From positions 1 to 64,000 of the forward strand of contig CAZSHG010000011.1 of assembly GCA_964606695.1 (NCBI GenBank): a stretch of DNA of 64,000 nt. The letters run 5' to 3'. The notes beneath the pieces are model-generated. The model did not search any database. It was not told the origin of the DNA and saw only the letters and a list, made by a program, of their open reading frames with translations. The position numbers were made by a program, and so were the translations under genes. How positions within the stretch are numbered: the first letter of the stretch is position 1; the number at the start of each line of letters is the position of its first letter. Of this stretch, positions 8,595 to 17,378 are shown piece after piece. This DNA is from CAZSHG01 sp964606695 [NCBI: uncultured bacterium]. Its GTDB lineage: Bacteria; UBP14; UBA6098.

Positions 8595-9946
8595 CGTTCT
8601 TTCCGTAACACATTACCATAACCCGGCTTAGCGATTATCCCGCGATCGCTGTCATAGACAATTTCTCCGCGGACGATTGTCTTCTCGAATTGTCCCAAGA
8701 ATGTCATTCCCTCGAATGGCGTGATTTTACCTTTTGACGGGAATTTCGCGCCATCTACGAACCATTTTTTCTGAGGATCGAAAATTGCAAAATCTGCGTC
8801 CTTGCCGATTTCGATTGAACCTTTTCTATTATCGATGCCATAACGCTTTGCCGCGGAGCCGGATGTAATCTCGGTCAGTCTCGATAATGATAATCGTCGC
8901 GCCATATAGCCTTCGGAGAAGAGAAACGGGAGCAAAGTCCCACTGCCGGGGATTCCGGAGTAATCCGTCCATATAGAACCGGTGCTTTTTTTCTGGATTG
9001 TCGAAGGCGCATGGTCAGATGCGACGAAGTCGATTTCTCCATCGGCCAGCAATTCCCAAAGTCTCTCCTTATTGGGTTTTGACTTGATTGGTGGATTAAC
9101 CTTTAGCGGGGAACCGATTCGCTCGAAATCATCCAGATCGAAGGCGAGATAATGCGGGGCGGTTTCGCAAGTTAGATTTTCGCCACGAATTAATACCACT
9201 CCCTTCGCCGTCGTAACGTGCACTATATGCAGGGTTGCAACTACTTCCCTTGCGATTCGAACAGCCGATTCGATTGCCAGAAGCTCGGCGATTTCGGGTC
9301 GAGAACGATAATAGTCACTGGGTGAATTACCTTTTCGACGCCAATATTCAGTCGCCGAATAGACGTAGGATGGGTCTTCGGCGTGAAGCAAAATGACAGT
9401 GTTGAGTTTTACCGCCTTGCGTAACACCCTCTCGAATTGATAATAATCGAGTTGCCCGAAACTCTCCATGCCCGATAAAAAGTAGGTCTTGAAACCCAGG
9501 ACGTCGTTTGCGATGGATTCCATGTCGGTTTTAAAATCACCGTCGAACATCTGGCTACAAACGCCGCCGAAAAGGCCATAATCGATTACAGCTTTTGTGC
9601 TTATAACTTCTAGCTTTTTTCGTAAATTTACCGAATTCGTTACCATTGGGATAGAAGTGCAGGGCATATCGATTACCGTGGTGATTCCACCCGATGCCGC
9701 CGCGCAGGTGCCGTGGTAGAAGTCTTCGCGATGAGTATAACCCGGCTCGTTGAAATGGACGTGCGGGTCGATTCCACCGGGAAGCACTATTTTCTCTCGT
9801 GCATCTAATGCTGTCTCGCCGGATATTCCCGTATCTATGGCGACTATTGTTCCTTTCTCGATAGCTATATCCGTTTCGAGAAGATCGTCGTGCCCTGGCA
9901 GAGCGACTTTGCCGCCGCGTATTACTATTTCGGCGTTACGTAACAC
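8591..9946 (-). CDS. Cyclic amidohydrolase (allantoinase/D-hydantoinase type, HyuA-like)
   Basis: 451 residues. DPHVHFNEPG carries the first two metal His (62 and 64). Lys153 in GFKTYFLSG is the likely carboxylated bridging lysine, HAED and HVTTAKG carry later His ligands, and ASDHAPS has the catalytic Asp. The HAPS ending and the motif around Lys153 resemble allantoinase/dihydroorotase more than dihydropyrimidinase. Family members open five- or six-membered cyclic amide rings by hydrolysis at a binuclear metal centre. In the E. coli cluster HyuA occupies the same place. The likely role is hydrolytic ring opening of a hydantoin- or imidazolone-like purine product. It starts directly after the stop of the molybdenum subunit with no gap and overlaps ssnA by 4 nt. 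Confidence 0.85.
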   Translation of the reverse strand: MLRNAEIVIRGGKVALPGHDDLLETDIAIEKGTIVAIDTGISGETALDAREKIVLPGGIDPHVHFNEPGYTHREDFYHGTCAAASGGITTVIDMPCTSIPMVTNSVNLRKKLEVISTKAVIDYGLFGGVCSQMFDGDFKTDMESIANDVLGFKTYFLSGMESFGQLDYYQFERVLRKAVKLNTVILLHAEDPSYVYSATEYWRRKGNSPSDYYRSRPEIAELLAIESAVRIAREVVATLHIVHVTTAKGVVLIRGENLTCETAPHYLAFDLDDFERIGSPLKVNPPIKSKPNKERLWELLADGEIDFVASDHAPSTIQKKSTGSIWTDYSGIPGSGTLLPFLFSEGYMARRLSLSRLTEITSGSAAKRYGIDNRKGSIEIGKDADFAIFDPQKKWFVDGAKFPSKGKITPFEGMTFLGQFEKTIVRGEIVYDSDRGIIAKPGYGNVLRKER

Positions 9947-12271
9947 TTATATTACGCCCTCTTCTTTCAGTCTAATATAAACTCGTTCGGACGTGAAGGG
10001 CGCTTCATATAGACGCACGCCAACAGCGTCGAACACGGCGTTTGAGATTGCGGGTATCGGCCCGTTGATCGCGATTTCGCCCACGGATTTCGCGCCGAAG
10101 GGGCCGGTTTCTTCGTAAGAATCGGCGAGAATCGTTATTATCTCGGGTAGATCGAGTGTGTTGTAAATCTTGTAATCCCATAATTTCGGGTTGAGCATTT
10201 TGCCCTTTGACGAGTAGATATACTCCTCCCAAAGCGCGTAAGCAAGGCCGTTTACGACCGCGCCCTCGACCTGGCCCTCCGCCAGTTTCGGATTGAGTGG
10301 CTGACCGCAATCCACCGCGGAAACGAATTTTATCGGACATATTTTGCCCGTTTTTATATCGACTTCGACCTCTGCAAACTGCGCTATGAAGGGTGGTGGC
10401 GACTCGTTCGCGAAATGTGACGCCGATGCCGCGATCTGTCTCTGATTCTGTGTATATAATGCATAATAGCATATATCTTCGAGACTTACGTGCCTTTTGG
10501 TGTTTGCGACGAAGGCTTTCGAGTCCTCCAATTCGACCTCATCGAAGGGCACATCGAGCATCTCTGCGCCGACTTCCTTTATCTGTTTTGCGATTTCGAC
10601 TGCGCATTTCCGCACCGCTTGCCCGGAGATATAGGTTGTCGAACTGGCGTAAGCGCCTACGTCAAAAGGAGTTAGGTCAGTGTCGCTTGAAAGGACTATG
10701 AAATTTTCGGTTGGCACTCCGAGCACCTCCCCAGCGATTTGCGCCATTATGGTATCCGAGCCGGTTCCAAGGTCAGTTGCACCGATATAAAGGTTAAAGC
10801 TGGCGTCCTCGTTCATTTTCATCGAAGCCGCTCCCATGTCGATTTTCGGGATGCCTGAACCCTGCATTGAGCAGGCTACGCCGACGCCACGGATTCTATC
10901 GCCCTTACGGATGTGTTTATCGCGCTTGTTCGACCACTCTATAGCTTCCGCACCTTTATCTATGCACTCGACGAGGTTGCATGACCGGATAACCTGTGCC
11001 ACGCCCTCCTTGCCCTCGCCCAAAACGCGGAAAACGTCCGAAGTCTCGCCAGATTTAATCGTCCATTTGCGGAAGAAGTCCAGGACGTTGATGTTTCCAG
11101 CGCGCGCGACCATGTCTATGGCCTGGTTGTATGCGAAATAGGATTGTGTCGCGCCGTAGCCGCGGTAGGCACCACCCACAGGCAGGTTCGTGTAAACCGA
11201 TCGCCCCAGGAAGTGCACATTTTTTACTTTGTTCAGCAAGGGTAAAACTTTCGCGCCGGCGTTGGATAGCACGGTTAATGCGTGCGAGCCGTAAGCGCCG
11301 GTGTTCATCAGACAATCCAGGTCGATTGTGGTTATTTCGCCGTTGGATTTCGCCCCGACATGGATTCGCGTGCGCATGGGATGCCTTGTGCGGGCGTTTG
11401 CGAAAACCTCCTCACGTGAGAGGATAATTTTCGATGACCGTTTCGTCCGCCATGTTACCAGTGCGGCCAGTTGTTCGAGAAAAACTTCCTGCTTACCGCC
11501 GAAACCCCCACCGATACGTGGTTTGACCACTCGAATATCGCGAATCGTGATACCCAGCGACCGAGCGACTATTCGCCGTGCGTGAAACGGCACCTGCGTG
11601 GCGGTGTAGATCACAAGCCTGCCGCGTTCGTCAATCTTCGCGAACGCGCCGTGCGGCTCTATCGCACAATGGGAGGCGTATGGTGTATGAACCTGAAAAT
11701 CGAACTCGATGTCGCTATCAGAGAAACCTCGTTCGGGGTCGCCGAATTGCATTTCGACCTCCGCCGCGAGGTTGCGGGAGGCGTCGTATTCGACGGGAAT
11801 TGGCGCGTAGGCATCGTCGCCGTGGAGTCTGGGAGCGTCGGGATTCATGGCGTGTTCCGGGTCGAAAAGCGGTTCGAGGAGTTCGTATTCGACTTTGATC
11901 TTAGAAATAGCTTCCTCAGCAATCTTTTCCGTCTCCGCCGCTACCAGTGCCACCCTGTCGCCGACGAAGCGAACTTTTTTATCGAAAACGCGGGTGTCAT
12001 AAGGCGAAGGTTCCGGGAACCCCTGTCCGGCTGTGGTGTGGAGTGTGTCGGGGGTGTTACGGTAGTCGAGTATTGTAACAACGCCATACATGGTTACGGC
12101 TGGAGACGTATCGATAGATTTGATAATGGCGTGGGCGTGCGGGGAATATAAAAGTTTAATATGCAACGGATTATCCAGAGGAAAATCGTCCACGAATTTT
12201 TCTTCGCCAGTGGCAAGAGAGAGCGAATCGATTTTTCGGACGTTCTTGCCAATGCTCTTGAACTCACGCAT
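9947..12271 (-). CDS. Xanthine dehydrogenase-family molybdenum-binding subunit
   Basis: 774 residues, the normal size for an XdhA/XdhD/CoxL-type large subunit. The N-terminal domain starts with IGKNVRKIDSLSLATGEEKF, the segment that feeds the Fe-S subunit interface. Molybdopterin contacts are GGGFGGKQE, GGAYRGYGATQ, GTGSDTI and KSVGEIAING. Glu732 in that last segment is the expected catalytic base. The enzyme hydroxylates purine C-H bonds with water as oxygen source, passing electrons through 2Fe-2S centres and FAD. No in-frame TGA was seen, but sulfur or selenium at molybdenum cannot be judged from this gene. The gene overlaps the 2Fe-2S subunit gene by 8 nt. No cofactor maturation gene (XdhC/MocA type) is present in the window. 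Confidence 0.92.
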   Translation of the reverse strand: MREFKSIGKNVRKIDSLSLATGEEKFVDDFPLDNPLHIKLLYSPHAHAIIKSIDTSPAVTMYGVVTILDYRNTPDTLHTTAGQGFPEPSPYDTRVFDKKVRFVGDRVALVAAETEKIAEEAISKIKVEYELLEPLFDPEHAMNPDAPRLHGDDAYAPIPVEYDASRNLAAEVEMQFGDPERGFSDSDIEFDFQVHTPYASHCAIEPHGAFAKIDERGRLVIYTATQVPFHARRIVARSLGITIRDIRVVKPRIGGGFGGKQEVFLEQLAALVTWRTKRSSKIILSREEVFANARTRHPMRTRIHVGAKSNGEITTIDLDCLMNTGAYGSHALTVLSNAGAKVLPLLNKVKNVHFLGRSVYTNLPVGGAYRGYGATQSYFAYNQAIDMVARAGNINVLDFFRKWTIKSGETSDVFRVLGEGKEGVAQVIRSCNLVECIDKGAEAIEWSNKRDKHIRKGDRIRGVGVACSMQGSGIPKIDMGAASMKMNEDASFNLYIGATDLGTGSDTIMAQIAGEVLGVPTENFIVLSSDTDLTPFDVGAYASSTTYISGQAVRKCAVEIAKQIKEVGAEMLDVPFDEVELEDSKAFVANTKRHVSLEDICYYALYTQNQRQIAASASHFANESPPPFIAQFAEVEVDIKTGKICPIKFVSAVDCGQPLNPKLAEGQVEGAVVNGLAYALWEEYIYSSKGKMLNPKLWDYKIYNTLDLPEIITILADSYEETGPFGAKSVGEIAINGPIPAISNAVFDAVGVRLYEAPFTSERVYIRLKEEGVI

Positions 12272-12731
12272 TTTTTCGTATCCTTTCCGCGGCCAACCGG
12301 ACGCCTTCGATAATTTTCACATACCCGGTGCATCGGCACAGATTGCCGTCCAGAGCGCGTTTTATATCGTCCTTGGTGGGATTTGGTGTTTCTTTAAGAA
12401 GGACGTAAGTAGCCAGCACAATCCCCGGTGTGCAGTATCCGCATTGCACAGCGCCCGCGTCCACCAGCGCCTGCTGGATAGGGTGGGGATCGTGGAGGTC
12501 GCCGATGCCTTTAACCGTGGTAATTTCCGCGCCGATACAGCTTCCAGCGAGTACCTGGCAGGAATTCACGAGTTCGCCGTTCAATAGAACTACACATGCG
12601 CCGCATTCGCCGGTCTTACAACCGATTTTCACCTCGGTATGGTCGGTTTCGCGTAGAAGTTCCAGAAGTGTGACATCGCCGCGAAAATCGACTTCGTATT
12701 CGATGTCGTTGATGACGAAATCCCCTTTCAT
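12264..12731 (-). CDS. Xanthine dehydrogenase-family 2Fe-2S subunit
   Basis: 155 residues. The plant-ferredoxin-type cluster uses Cys38, Cys43, Cys46 (CKTGECGAC) and Cys58. The helical second-cluster domain has Cys97, Cys100 (QCGYCTPG), Cys132 and Cys134 (LCRCTGY). Both full [2Fe-2S] sites are therefore intact. It moves electrons from the molybdenum subunit to the FAD subunit. The ATG at 12731 shares one base with the TAA of the FAD gene (TAATG), so translation of the two is coupled. Confidence 0.95.
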   Translation of the reverse strand: MKGDFVINDIEYEVDFRGDVTLLELLRETDHTEVKIGCKTGECGACVVLLNGELVNSCQVLAGSCIGAEITTVKGIGDLHDPHPIQQALVDAGAVQCGYCTPGIVLATYVLLKETPNPTKDDIKRALDGNLCRCTGYVKIIEGVRLAAERIRKNA

Positions 12732-13501
12732 TATCTGCCCCTTCCCAAACTCTTGATACCCCGTAAAATCTCTACTCTGGCTACCTGCGCGAGATATTCC
12801 GGGTTAGCCTGCATTTTCGATGGGAAATCCAGTTCGAGTAAATCGACGGCGTTTTCAATATTATCTCCCTTAAGGAATGCCGATTCGACTTCCGGCAAGC
12901 GCGCGAACTTACCTTTGATGCCGGTGATTACGAACCGCGCAGTTTCTTCGTTTGCAAACATTGATAGCGTGAACATCGGATAATCGAACCTGGTGCGGGT
13001 TTCTCGATGATAATATCGCCGACCGCCCGATTTAGGCAGTTTGATATATTCGATGATCTTATCCCTTCTGACGTCAGCGTTCTTCAAATAGTTTTCGGCC
13101 GTTATTTCATCGGAATATCCGGAGAGTTTAACTTTTGCAATGTGCGTTACCATCGGCCCGATAATGTCCGACCATATCGGCGCCATCGCCAGACTTCCGC
13201 CAATAGTAATTCTGTTGCGAAGCGGCGTGGAAGCGGCATAACCGGCGGCCTTAGTCAGAATATTATCTTCGGGAAGCTGGTTCGCGCAATCTGAATATGT
13301 CGTCATCGCGCCGATTTCGTAATAATCACCCTTATCCTCGATGTATCGAAGGTCGAGACCGTGCATATCGATCAGTGCCGGCTTTTTCAAACCGCCCATC
13401 AACAGGCCCGTGCCGCCTGCGTGCGGAACTGCAGATTCCTTCCGGGCTATTTCTGCCACTTCCTCAATCGAATCGGGGTAAAACCATTTAACGTCGGGCA
13501 T
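12731..13501 (-). CDS. Xanthine dehydrogenase-family FAD-binding subunit
   Basis: 256 residues from the ATG at 13501, chosen because GAGG sits 5 nt upstream; an in-frame ATG at 13525 lacks a good site. The N-terminus (MPDVKWFYPD) and the FAD loop HAGGTGLLMGG match CoxM/XdhB-type subunits. The second flavin loop reads TIGGSLAMAPIWSDI, where most relatives have GGN-I-A-x-A-S-P, and the protein is about 30 residues shorter than typical, so this is a compact variant. It passes electrons from the 2Fe-2S protein to NAD or another carrier. It is the first gene of the operon. The gene order FAD, 2Fe-2S, Mo is the common one for CoxMSL-type operons. Confidence 0.88.
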   Translation of the reverse strand: MPDVKWFYPDSIEEVAEIARKESAVPHAGGTGLLMGGLKKPALIDMHGLDLRYIEDKGDYYEIGAMTTYSDCANQLPEDNILTKAAGYAASTPLRNRITIGGSLAMAPIWSDIIGPMVTHIAKVKLSGYSDEITAENYLKNADVRRDKIIEYIKLPKSGGRRYYHRETRTRFDYPMFTLSMFANEETARFVITGIKGKFARLPEVESAFLKGDNIENAVDLLELDFPSKMQANPEYLAQVARVEILRGIKSLGRGR

Positions 13502-13525
13502 AAATACCTCTTTCATCATAGCCAA

Positions 13526-13555
13526 TTTATATTAATAATATAATACCAACGGCAA
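13526..13555 (-). promoter_or_regulatory. Candidate sigma-70-type promoter for the purine operon
   Basis: Read on the minus strand: TTGCCG (13555-13550), an 18-nt spacer, then TATAAA (13531-13526). Transcription would begin near 13519, about 18 nt before the ATG at 13501, leaving just room for the GAGG site. The surrounding stretch is AT-rich and contains no gene. No convincing operator was seen, and no regulator gene is next to the operon. Confidence 0.35.
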
Positions 13556-13585
13556 AGCAAGGTTAATCGTCGGTTTAGAGCTTTA

Positions 13586-14002
13586 TTATTCTCCGATGAT
13601 TTTCACCAACACCCGTTTTCTGCGCATGCCATCGAACTCTCCGTAGAAAATCTGTTCCCAGGGGCCGAAATCCAATTTGCCGTTGGTGATAGCAACCACG
13701 ATTTCGCGCCCCATAACCGTGCGCTTGAGATGCGCGTCCGCGTTGTCTTCGAAGCCATTGTGATGATATTGGTCGTAGGGCTTTTCCGGGGCGAGTTTTT
13801 CCAGCCAGACCTCGAAATCGTGGTGCAGGCCGGATTCGTCGTCGTTGATGAATACGCTAGCTGTAATATGCATGGCGTTGACCAGGCAAAGGCCTTCACG
13901 GACACCGCTTTCGGCGAGGCAGACCTCAATTTCCGGTGTGATATTGATGTAAGCCCTGCGCGTGGGCGTCTCGAACCATAGTTCCTTTTTGTAAGATTTC
14001 AT
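13586..14002 (-). CDS. YjbQ/UPF0047 family protein
   Basis: 138 residues, full length for this small cytosolic family. Characteristic segments are [10 protein letters not shown], the conserved His-rich [20 protein letters not shown] and the C-terminal [13 protein letters not shown]. The fold is a trimeric beta barrel. E. coli YjbQ has been described as having weak thiamin-phosphate synthase activity in suppression tests, but the true role is unknown. The gene stands alone, separated from the purine operon by about 85 nt and divergent from the nitroreductase. Confidence 0.9.
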   Translation of the reverse strand: MKSYKKELWFETPTRRAYINITPEIEVCLAESGVREGLCLVNAMHITASVFINDDESGLHHDFEVWLEKLAPEKPYDQYHHNGFEDNADAHLKRTVMGREIVVAITNGKLDFGPWEQIFYGEFDGMRRKRVLVKIIGE

Positions 14003-14103
14003 CGAATTCCTCTCTTGAAATTATCTATCAACACCATAAATTAAAGGGCAAAAGACGTGCAATGTCAAGGCGGGATTGAAAATTACACGGTAAGGAGATA
14101 ACA

Positions 14104-14676
14104 ATGCTAAGTGAATTGGTTCGCAAATGTCGGAGTATCAGGCGGTTCCACGGCGACAGGAAAATAGAACCCGAGACGCTGGTGAAACTGGTCGATCTGG
14201 CGCGCCTGTCCTCTTCGGCGGGGAACGTCCAGCCGCTGAAACATATTATTTCCGTGGATGACGAACGTAATGCTATAATATTCAAACACTTGCGCTGGGC
14301 GGGATATTTAAAGGACTGGCCGGGCCCCAATCCCGAAGATCGACCAACGGGTTACATTATCATATTGGGCGATAATAAGATAAAGGAGAACGTCAAATGG
14401 GATCACGGTATAGCATCGCAGGTGATTATGCTCGCCGCGGCGGAGAAGGGATTGGGCGGTTGCATCTTCGCGTCCGTCGATAGGGACGCTCTACGCGCAG
14501 ATATGAAAATCCCTGAACGATACGACATTTTACTCGCTGTGGCTATCGGATATCCGAAGGAAAAGGTTGTTCTGGAGGAGATCGGCGCGGACGGTAGTAT
14601 CGAGTATTACCGAGATGCCGACGGTGTGCATCACGTGCCCAAACGTAAGCTGGAGGACATAATCGTCGATGTTTAA
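14104..14676 (+). CDS. Nitroreductase-family FMN oxidoreductase
   Basis: 190 residues. The N-terminal RKCRSIRRFHGD (FMN phosphate contact), SSSAGNVQP, and the C-terminal GGCIFASVDR plus AVAIGYPKE are typical of the nitroreductase fold. Such proteins are usually homodimers binding one FMN per active site and reduce nitroaromatics, quinones or flavins with NAD(P)H. The physiological substrate here is unknown. AAGGAG lies 7 nt before the ATG. The gene converges on the RNA methyltransferase gene, whose stop is immediately adjacent. Confidence 0.85.
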   Translation: MLSELVRKCRSIRRFHGDRKIEPETLVKLVDLARLSSSAGNVQPLKHIISVDDERNAIIFKHLRWAGYLKDWPGPNPEDRPTGYIIILGDNKIKENVKWDHGIASQVIMLAAAEKGLGGCIFASVDRDALRADMKIPERYDILLAVAIGYPKEKVVLEEIGADGSIEYYRDADGVHHVPKRKLEDIIVDV

Positions 14677-16035
14677 TCAAGGCTTTCGTTGCAGGCAGGT
14701 TACGCACTCGATATGATAAGTTTGCGGGAACATGTCGATGATGGACATCTGTGCGAGTTTGTATTTCGGCGATAGGATTTTCAGGTCGCGGGCGAGTGTT
14801 GTTGGATTGCAGGACGCGTAAATGATAGACGGCGGTGCATAGTCCAGAAGCTGTTTGAGCGATTTCTTCGCGACCCCGCCGCGTGGCGGGTCGAGGATTA
14901 CAACGTCCGGAGCGAAATCGTCGAAGATACGATTGCTGACCTTTTCCACACGGTTGCAGATGAACTCAACGTTGTCGATGCCGTTTCGGTACGAGCTTTC
15001 CCGGGCATCCAGAACCGCCGATTCCGCCGATTCCACACCGAGAACGTTCCCTGCTTTCCCGGCGATTAATTGGGCAATTGTGCCGGTGCCACAATACAAA
15101 TCCAGGACTCTTTCATCGCCGGTTAAATCTGCGTAGTCGATTATCATATTGTAAAATAGTCGCGCCATGCGAGTGTTGGTCTGGAAGAAACTCAACGGCG
15201 AAATACGGAAAGCCACATCGCCTATTTCCTCCTCGATATAGCTCTTGCCTATCAGATAGAACGGTTCTCCCAACGCCGTGTCGCCGGTGCGATCGTTGTA
15301 AATCATTACACCGGCGGCCATGCCGGGGATTTCGCTCTCAACCTCACGCAATATCGTCCCGATTATTTCAGGACGTTTCTCGCGCACTGTTATCGAGCAA
15401 ATATAATCTCCTGTGGTTTCCGAAAAACGGAGGGGGACGTAGCGTAGAAGGCCACTGTCCTTTTTACCGTTGTAAATAGGGAGTTTCATGCGTTTCGCGG
15501 CCTTTTTTATCGTTTCCAGTATCGCCGCGCCCTTTTCCGGCATGAGCAAGCAATTTTCCGCCGGGACGAAGCTGTCGAAACGGCCACGACGATGTTGTCC
15601 GAGGAAAATCTCGCCCTTTTCATTCGTCGAAAAGCCGAATTCCATTTTATTGCGATAGTGGAACTCCCTGTCGGAGGGGATCGATTCAACATCGGTCGGA
15701 AATGCAATTTCCCCGATATGTTCCAGCGCGTCGCGGACGATATCAACCTTATATTCGAACTGTTTCTCGTAAATCAGGTCCTGATATGAACATCCGCCGC
15801 AAAGGCCGAAAACCGGACAGGGCGCTTCTCTACGGAATCCAGATGGCTCGATTATTTCGATAGGTTCGGCGAAATGGAGTGTGCGTTTTTTCTTGTAAAC
15901 GCTTGCTCTGACCAGTTCTCCGGGATAAGCCCGGTGAACGAAAACGACCAGCCCGTCCAAACGCCCTATTCCGTAGCCTCCGAAGGCCATGCCGTCGATA
16001 CGGATATCTATTTCGTTGGAACTGGTCTTAATCAT
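14677..16035 (-). CDS. 23S rRNA (uracil-C5)-methyltransferase, RlmD/RumA type
   Basis: 452 residues. An N-terminal TRAM domain (about 5-65) binds RNA. CPVFGLCGGCSYQ with ENCLLMP supplies the four cysteines of the RumA [4Fe-4S] cluster. The C-terminal Rossmann methyltransferase domain has LDLYCGTGT (SAM), LDPPRGG and the nucleophile Cys409 in ASCNPTT, with the general base in HIECV. It methylates C5 of a uridine in 23S rRNA (RlmC, RlmD or RlmCD specificity cannot be told from sequence). It overlaps the upstream propeller gene by 4 nt and ends the minus-strand run that begins with uppP. Confidence 0.92.
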   Translation of the reverse strand: MIKTSSNEIDIRIDGMAFGGYGIGRLDGLVVFVHRAYPGELVRASVYKKKRTLHFAEPIEIIEPSGFRREAPCPVFGLCGGCSYQDLIYEKQFEYKVDIVRDALEHIGEIAFPTDVESIPSDREFHYRNKMEFGFSTNEKGEIFLGQHRRGRFDSFVPAENCLLMPEKGAAILETIKKAAKRMKLPIYNGKKDSGLLRYVPLRFSETTGDYICSITVREKRPEIIGTILREVESEIPGMAAGVMIYNDRTGDTALGEPFYLIGKSYIEEEIGDVAFRISPLSFFQTNTRMARLFYNMIIDYADLTGDERVLDLYCGTGTIAQLIAGKAGNVLGVESAESAVLDARESSYRNGIDNVEFICNRVEKVSNRIFDDFAPDVVILDPPRGGVAKKSLKQLLDYAPPSIIYASCNPTTLARDLKILSPKYKLAQMSIIDMFPQTYHIECVTCLQRKP

Positions 16036-17327
16036 TCAATCTTGATTTTCGTGGATATCTCGTCGTCGAAGAAACCGTAGCTGGAGTAGGTCGGCTCGTA
16101 TGTCATGCGGATCGTGTATTCGCCCGGGTGGACGCGGTCACCGGAAGCATCCTTCATGTCCCAATCGACGCTGACCGCGCCCTGATGCAGACGTTTGTGT
16201 TCGTAAACCTCGCGAATAACCTCGTCGTCCGACAGCACTTCTATTTTGGCATAGGTTCGCTCGGTGAGATACATGTTTATTTCTACGACTTCACTACTGT
16301 CGCGGTCCAAGCCCATTGCGGCGTCGAAACGTTTGACATCCGTGCCTATCCAGAAATATTGCGCGCAATCACTCTCGCCGACCACAACCTGTCCAAACCG
16401 CCGCCAGATAGCTATCCCCACCGGGTGATTGAATTCGTAATCGTCGTCGCCGCATTCTCCGATGGAGGCGATATATCGCAAGTCCTTGTCGAATTTATGT
16501 AACTTACAAACAGCCGAATCGGTCGCCCAGACGTTGTCGTAGAAATCCAGGGCGATGTATTTAATGGAGGATTTCTCGGAGGGGATATCGCGCAAGTTGA
16601 TAGTGGCGAGGACTTTGCCATCGTAGTCAAGAGAGCGTAGTATCTCGCCCTCGCCGTCGATGACGAAAATTCTGCGGTAGCCGTAGCGCGATTTGGTCAT
16701 TTCGGGGTGGTCCACGGCAATACCGGTTGGATAGACAAAACCGCCGAGAGTGCGAACGTGTTCGCCATCGTAGGTGAAAACCTCAATTGTTCCGCGTGCG
16801 CGATCGGTGACGAAAAGCGTGCCAGCCTCCGTAACAGAGACGTCGAACGGCTCCCTGAAAAGGGTATCGCCGATGACGCTTACCCATTTTAGTTCCTTGC
16901 CATTGTTGAATAGATGAACGACGCGCCTGTTGCCGGTGTCGCATACGAAAACGTCCCCCCTCGGATCGGCCGAAACGCCGTGGGGAGATCGGAACTGACC
17001 CTCGCCTGATCCAGTCGAACCGTATAGTCCAAGCGAATACATGCTGGTGTTGTATATAATCTGGTCGCGCCCTGAATTTACGCCGTAGGCGGTCAATTCG
17101 TCGTCGTCCTTGGAATCTTTTTTATCGTCCCAGGCGATAAGGCGCGTAACGGTTACCCCCTGTGGATTATCGAAATCGGTAACGCCGCCGAGAAGCATGT
17201 CCAGCTTGGCTTCGGTGCCCCTGTGGATGCCCCAGGTATGTTTGAACGGCGGGTAAACGAGCGATCTCAAATCGTCCGCGGACCCGATGGCAACCAGAAT
17301 TATAAGTATCAGGATCGTTTTATTCAT
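16032..17327 (-). CDS. Secreted NHL/six-bladed beta-propeller protein
   Basis: 431 residues from the ATG at 17327, which begins a clear signal peptide (MNKTILILIILVAIGSA) and follows AAGG; an upstream in-frame start at 17375 would bury the signal. Repeated NHL-like units are visible, for example FRSPHGVSADPRGDVFVCD, FREPFDVSVTEAGTLFVTD and FNHPVGIAIWRR. The last 60 or so residues (VDWDMKDASGDRVHPGEYT) form a FlgD-like Ig domain. NHL propellers bind proteins, sugars or RNA. The function here is unknown and the location is probably periplasmic or surface. It lies about 50 nt downstream of the lytic transglycosylase gene and overlaps the rRNA methyltransferase gene. Confidence 0.8.
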   Translation of the reverse strand: MNKTILILIILVAIGSADDLRSLVYPPFKHTWGIHRGTEAKLDMLLGGVTDFDNPQGVTVTRLIAWDDKKDSKDDDELTAYGVNSGRDQIIYNTSMYSLGLYGSTGSGEGQFRSPHGVSADPRGDVFVCDTGNRRVVHLFNNGKELKWVSVIGDTLFREPFDVSVTEAGTLFVTDRARGTIEVFTYDGEHVRTLGGFVYPTGIAVDHPEMTKSRYGYRRIFVIDGEGEILRSLDYDGKVLATINLRDIPSEKSSIKYIALDFYDNVWATDSAVCKLHKFDKDLRYIASIGECGDDDYEFNHPVGIAIWRRFGQVVVGESDCAQYFWIGTDVKRFDAAMGLDRDSSEVVEINMYLTERTYAKIEVLSDDEVIREVYEHKRLHQGAVSVDWDMKDASGDRVHPGEYTIRMTYEPTYSSYGFFDDEISTKIKIE

Positions 17328-17378
17328 AATATGGCCCTTCGTATTCGATGACAATTTGAATCCCGCAATTTCCATACC

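Noticed and set aside
9947-12271. Selenium-dependent hydroxylase
   Set aside because: No in-frame TGA and no selenium-handling genes (SelD, YqeB or YqeC type) in the window. It cannot be excluded from this subunit alone.
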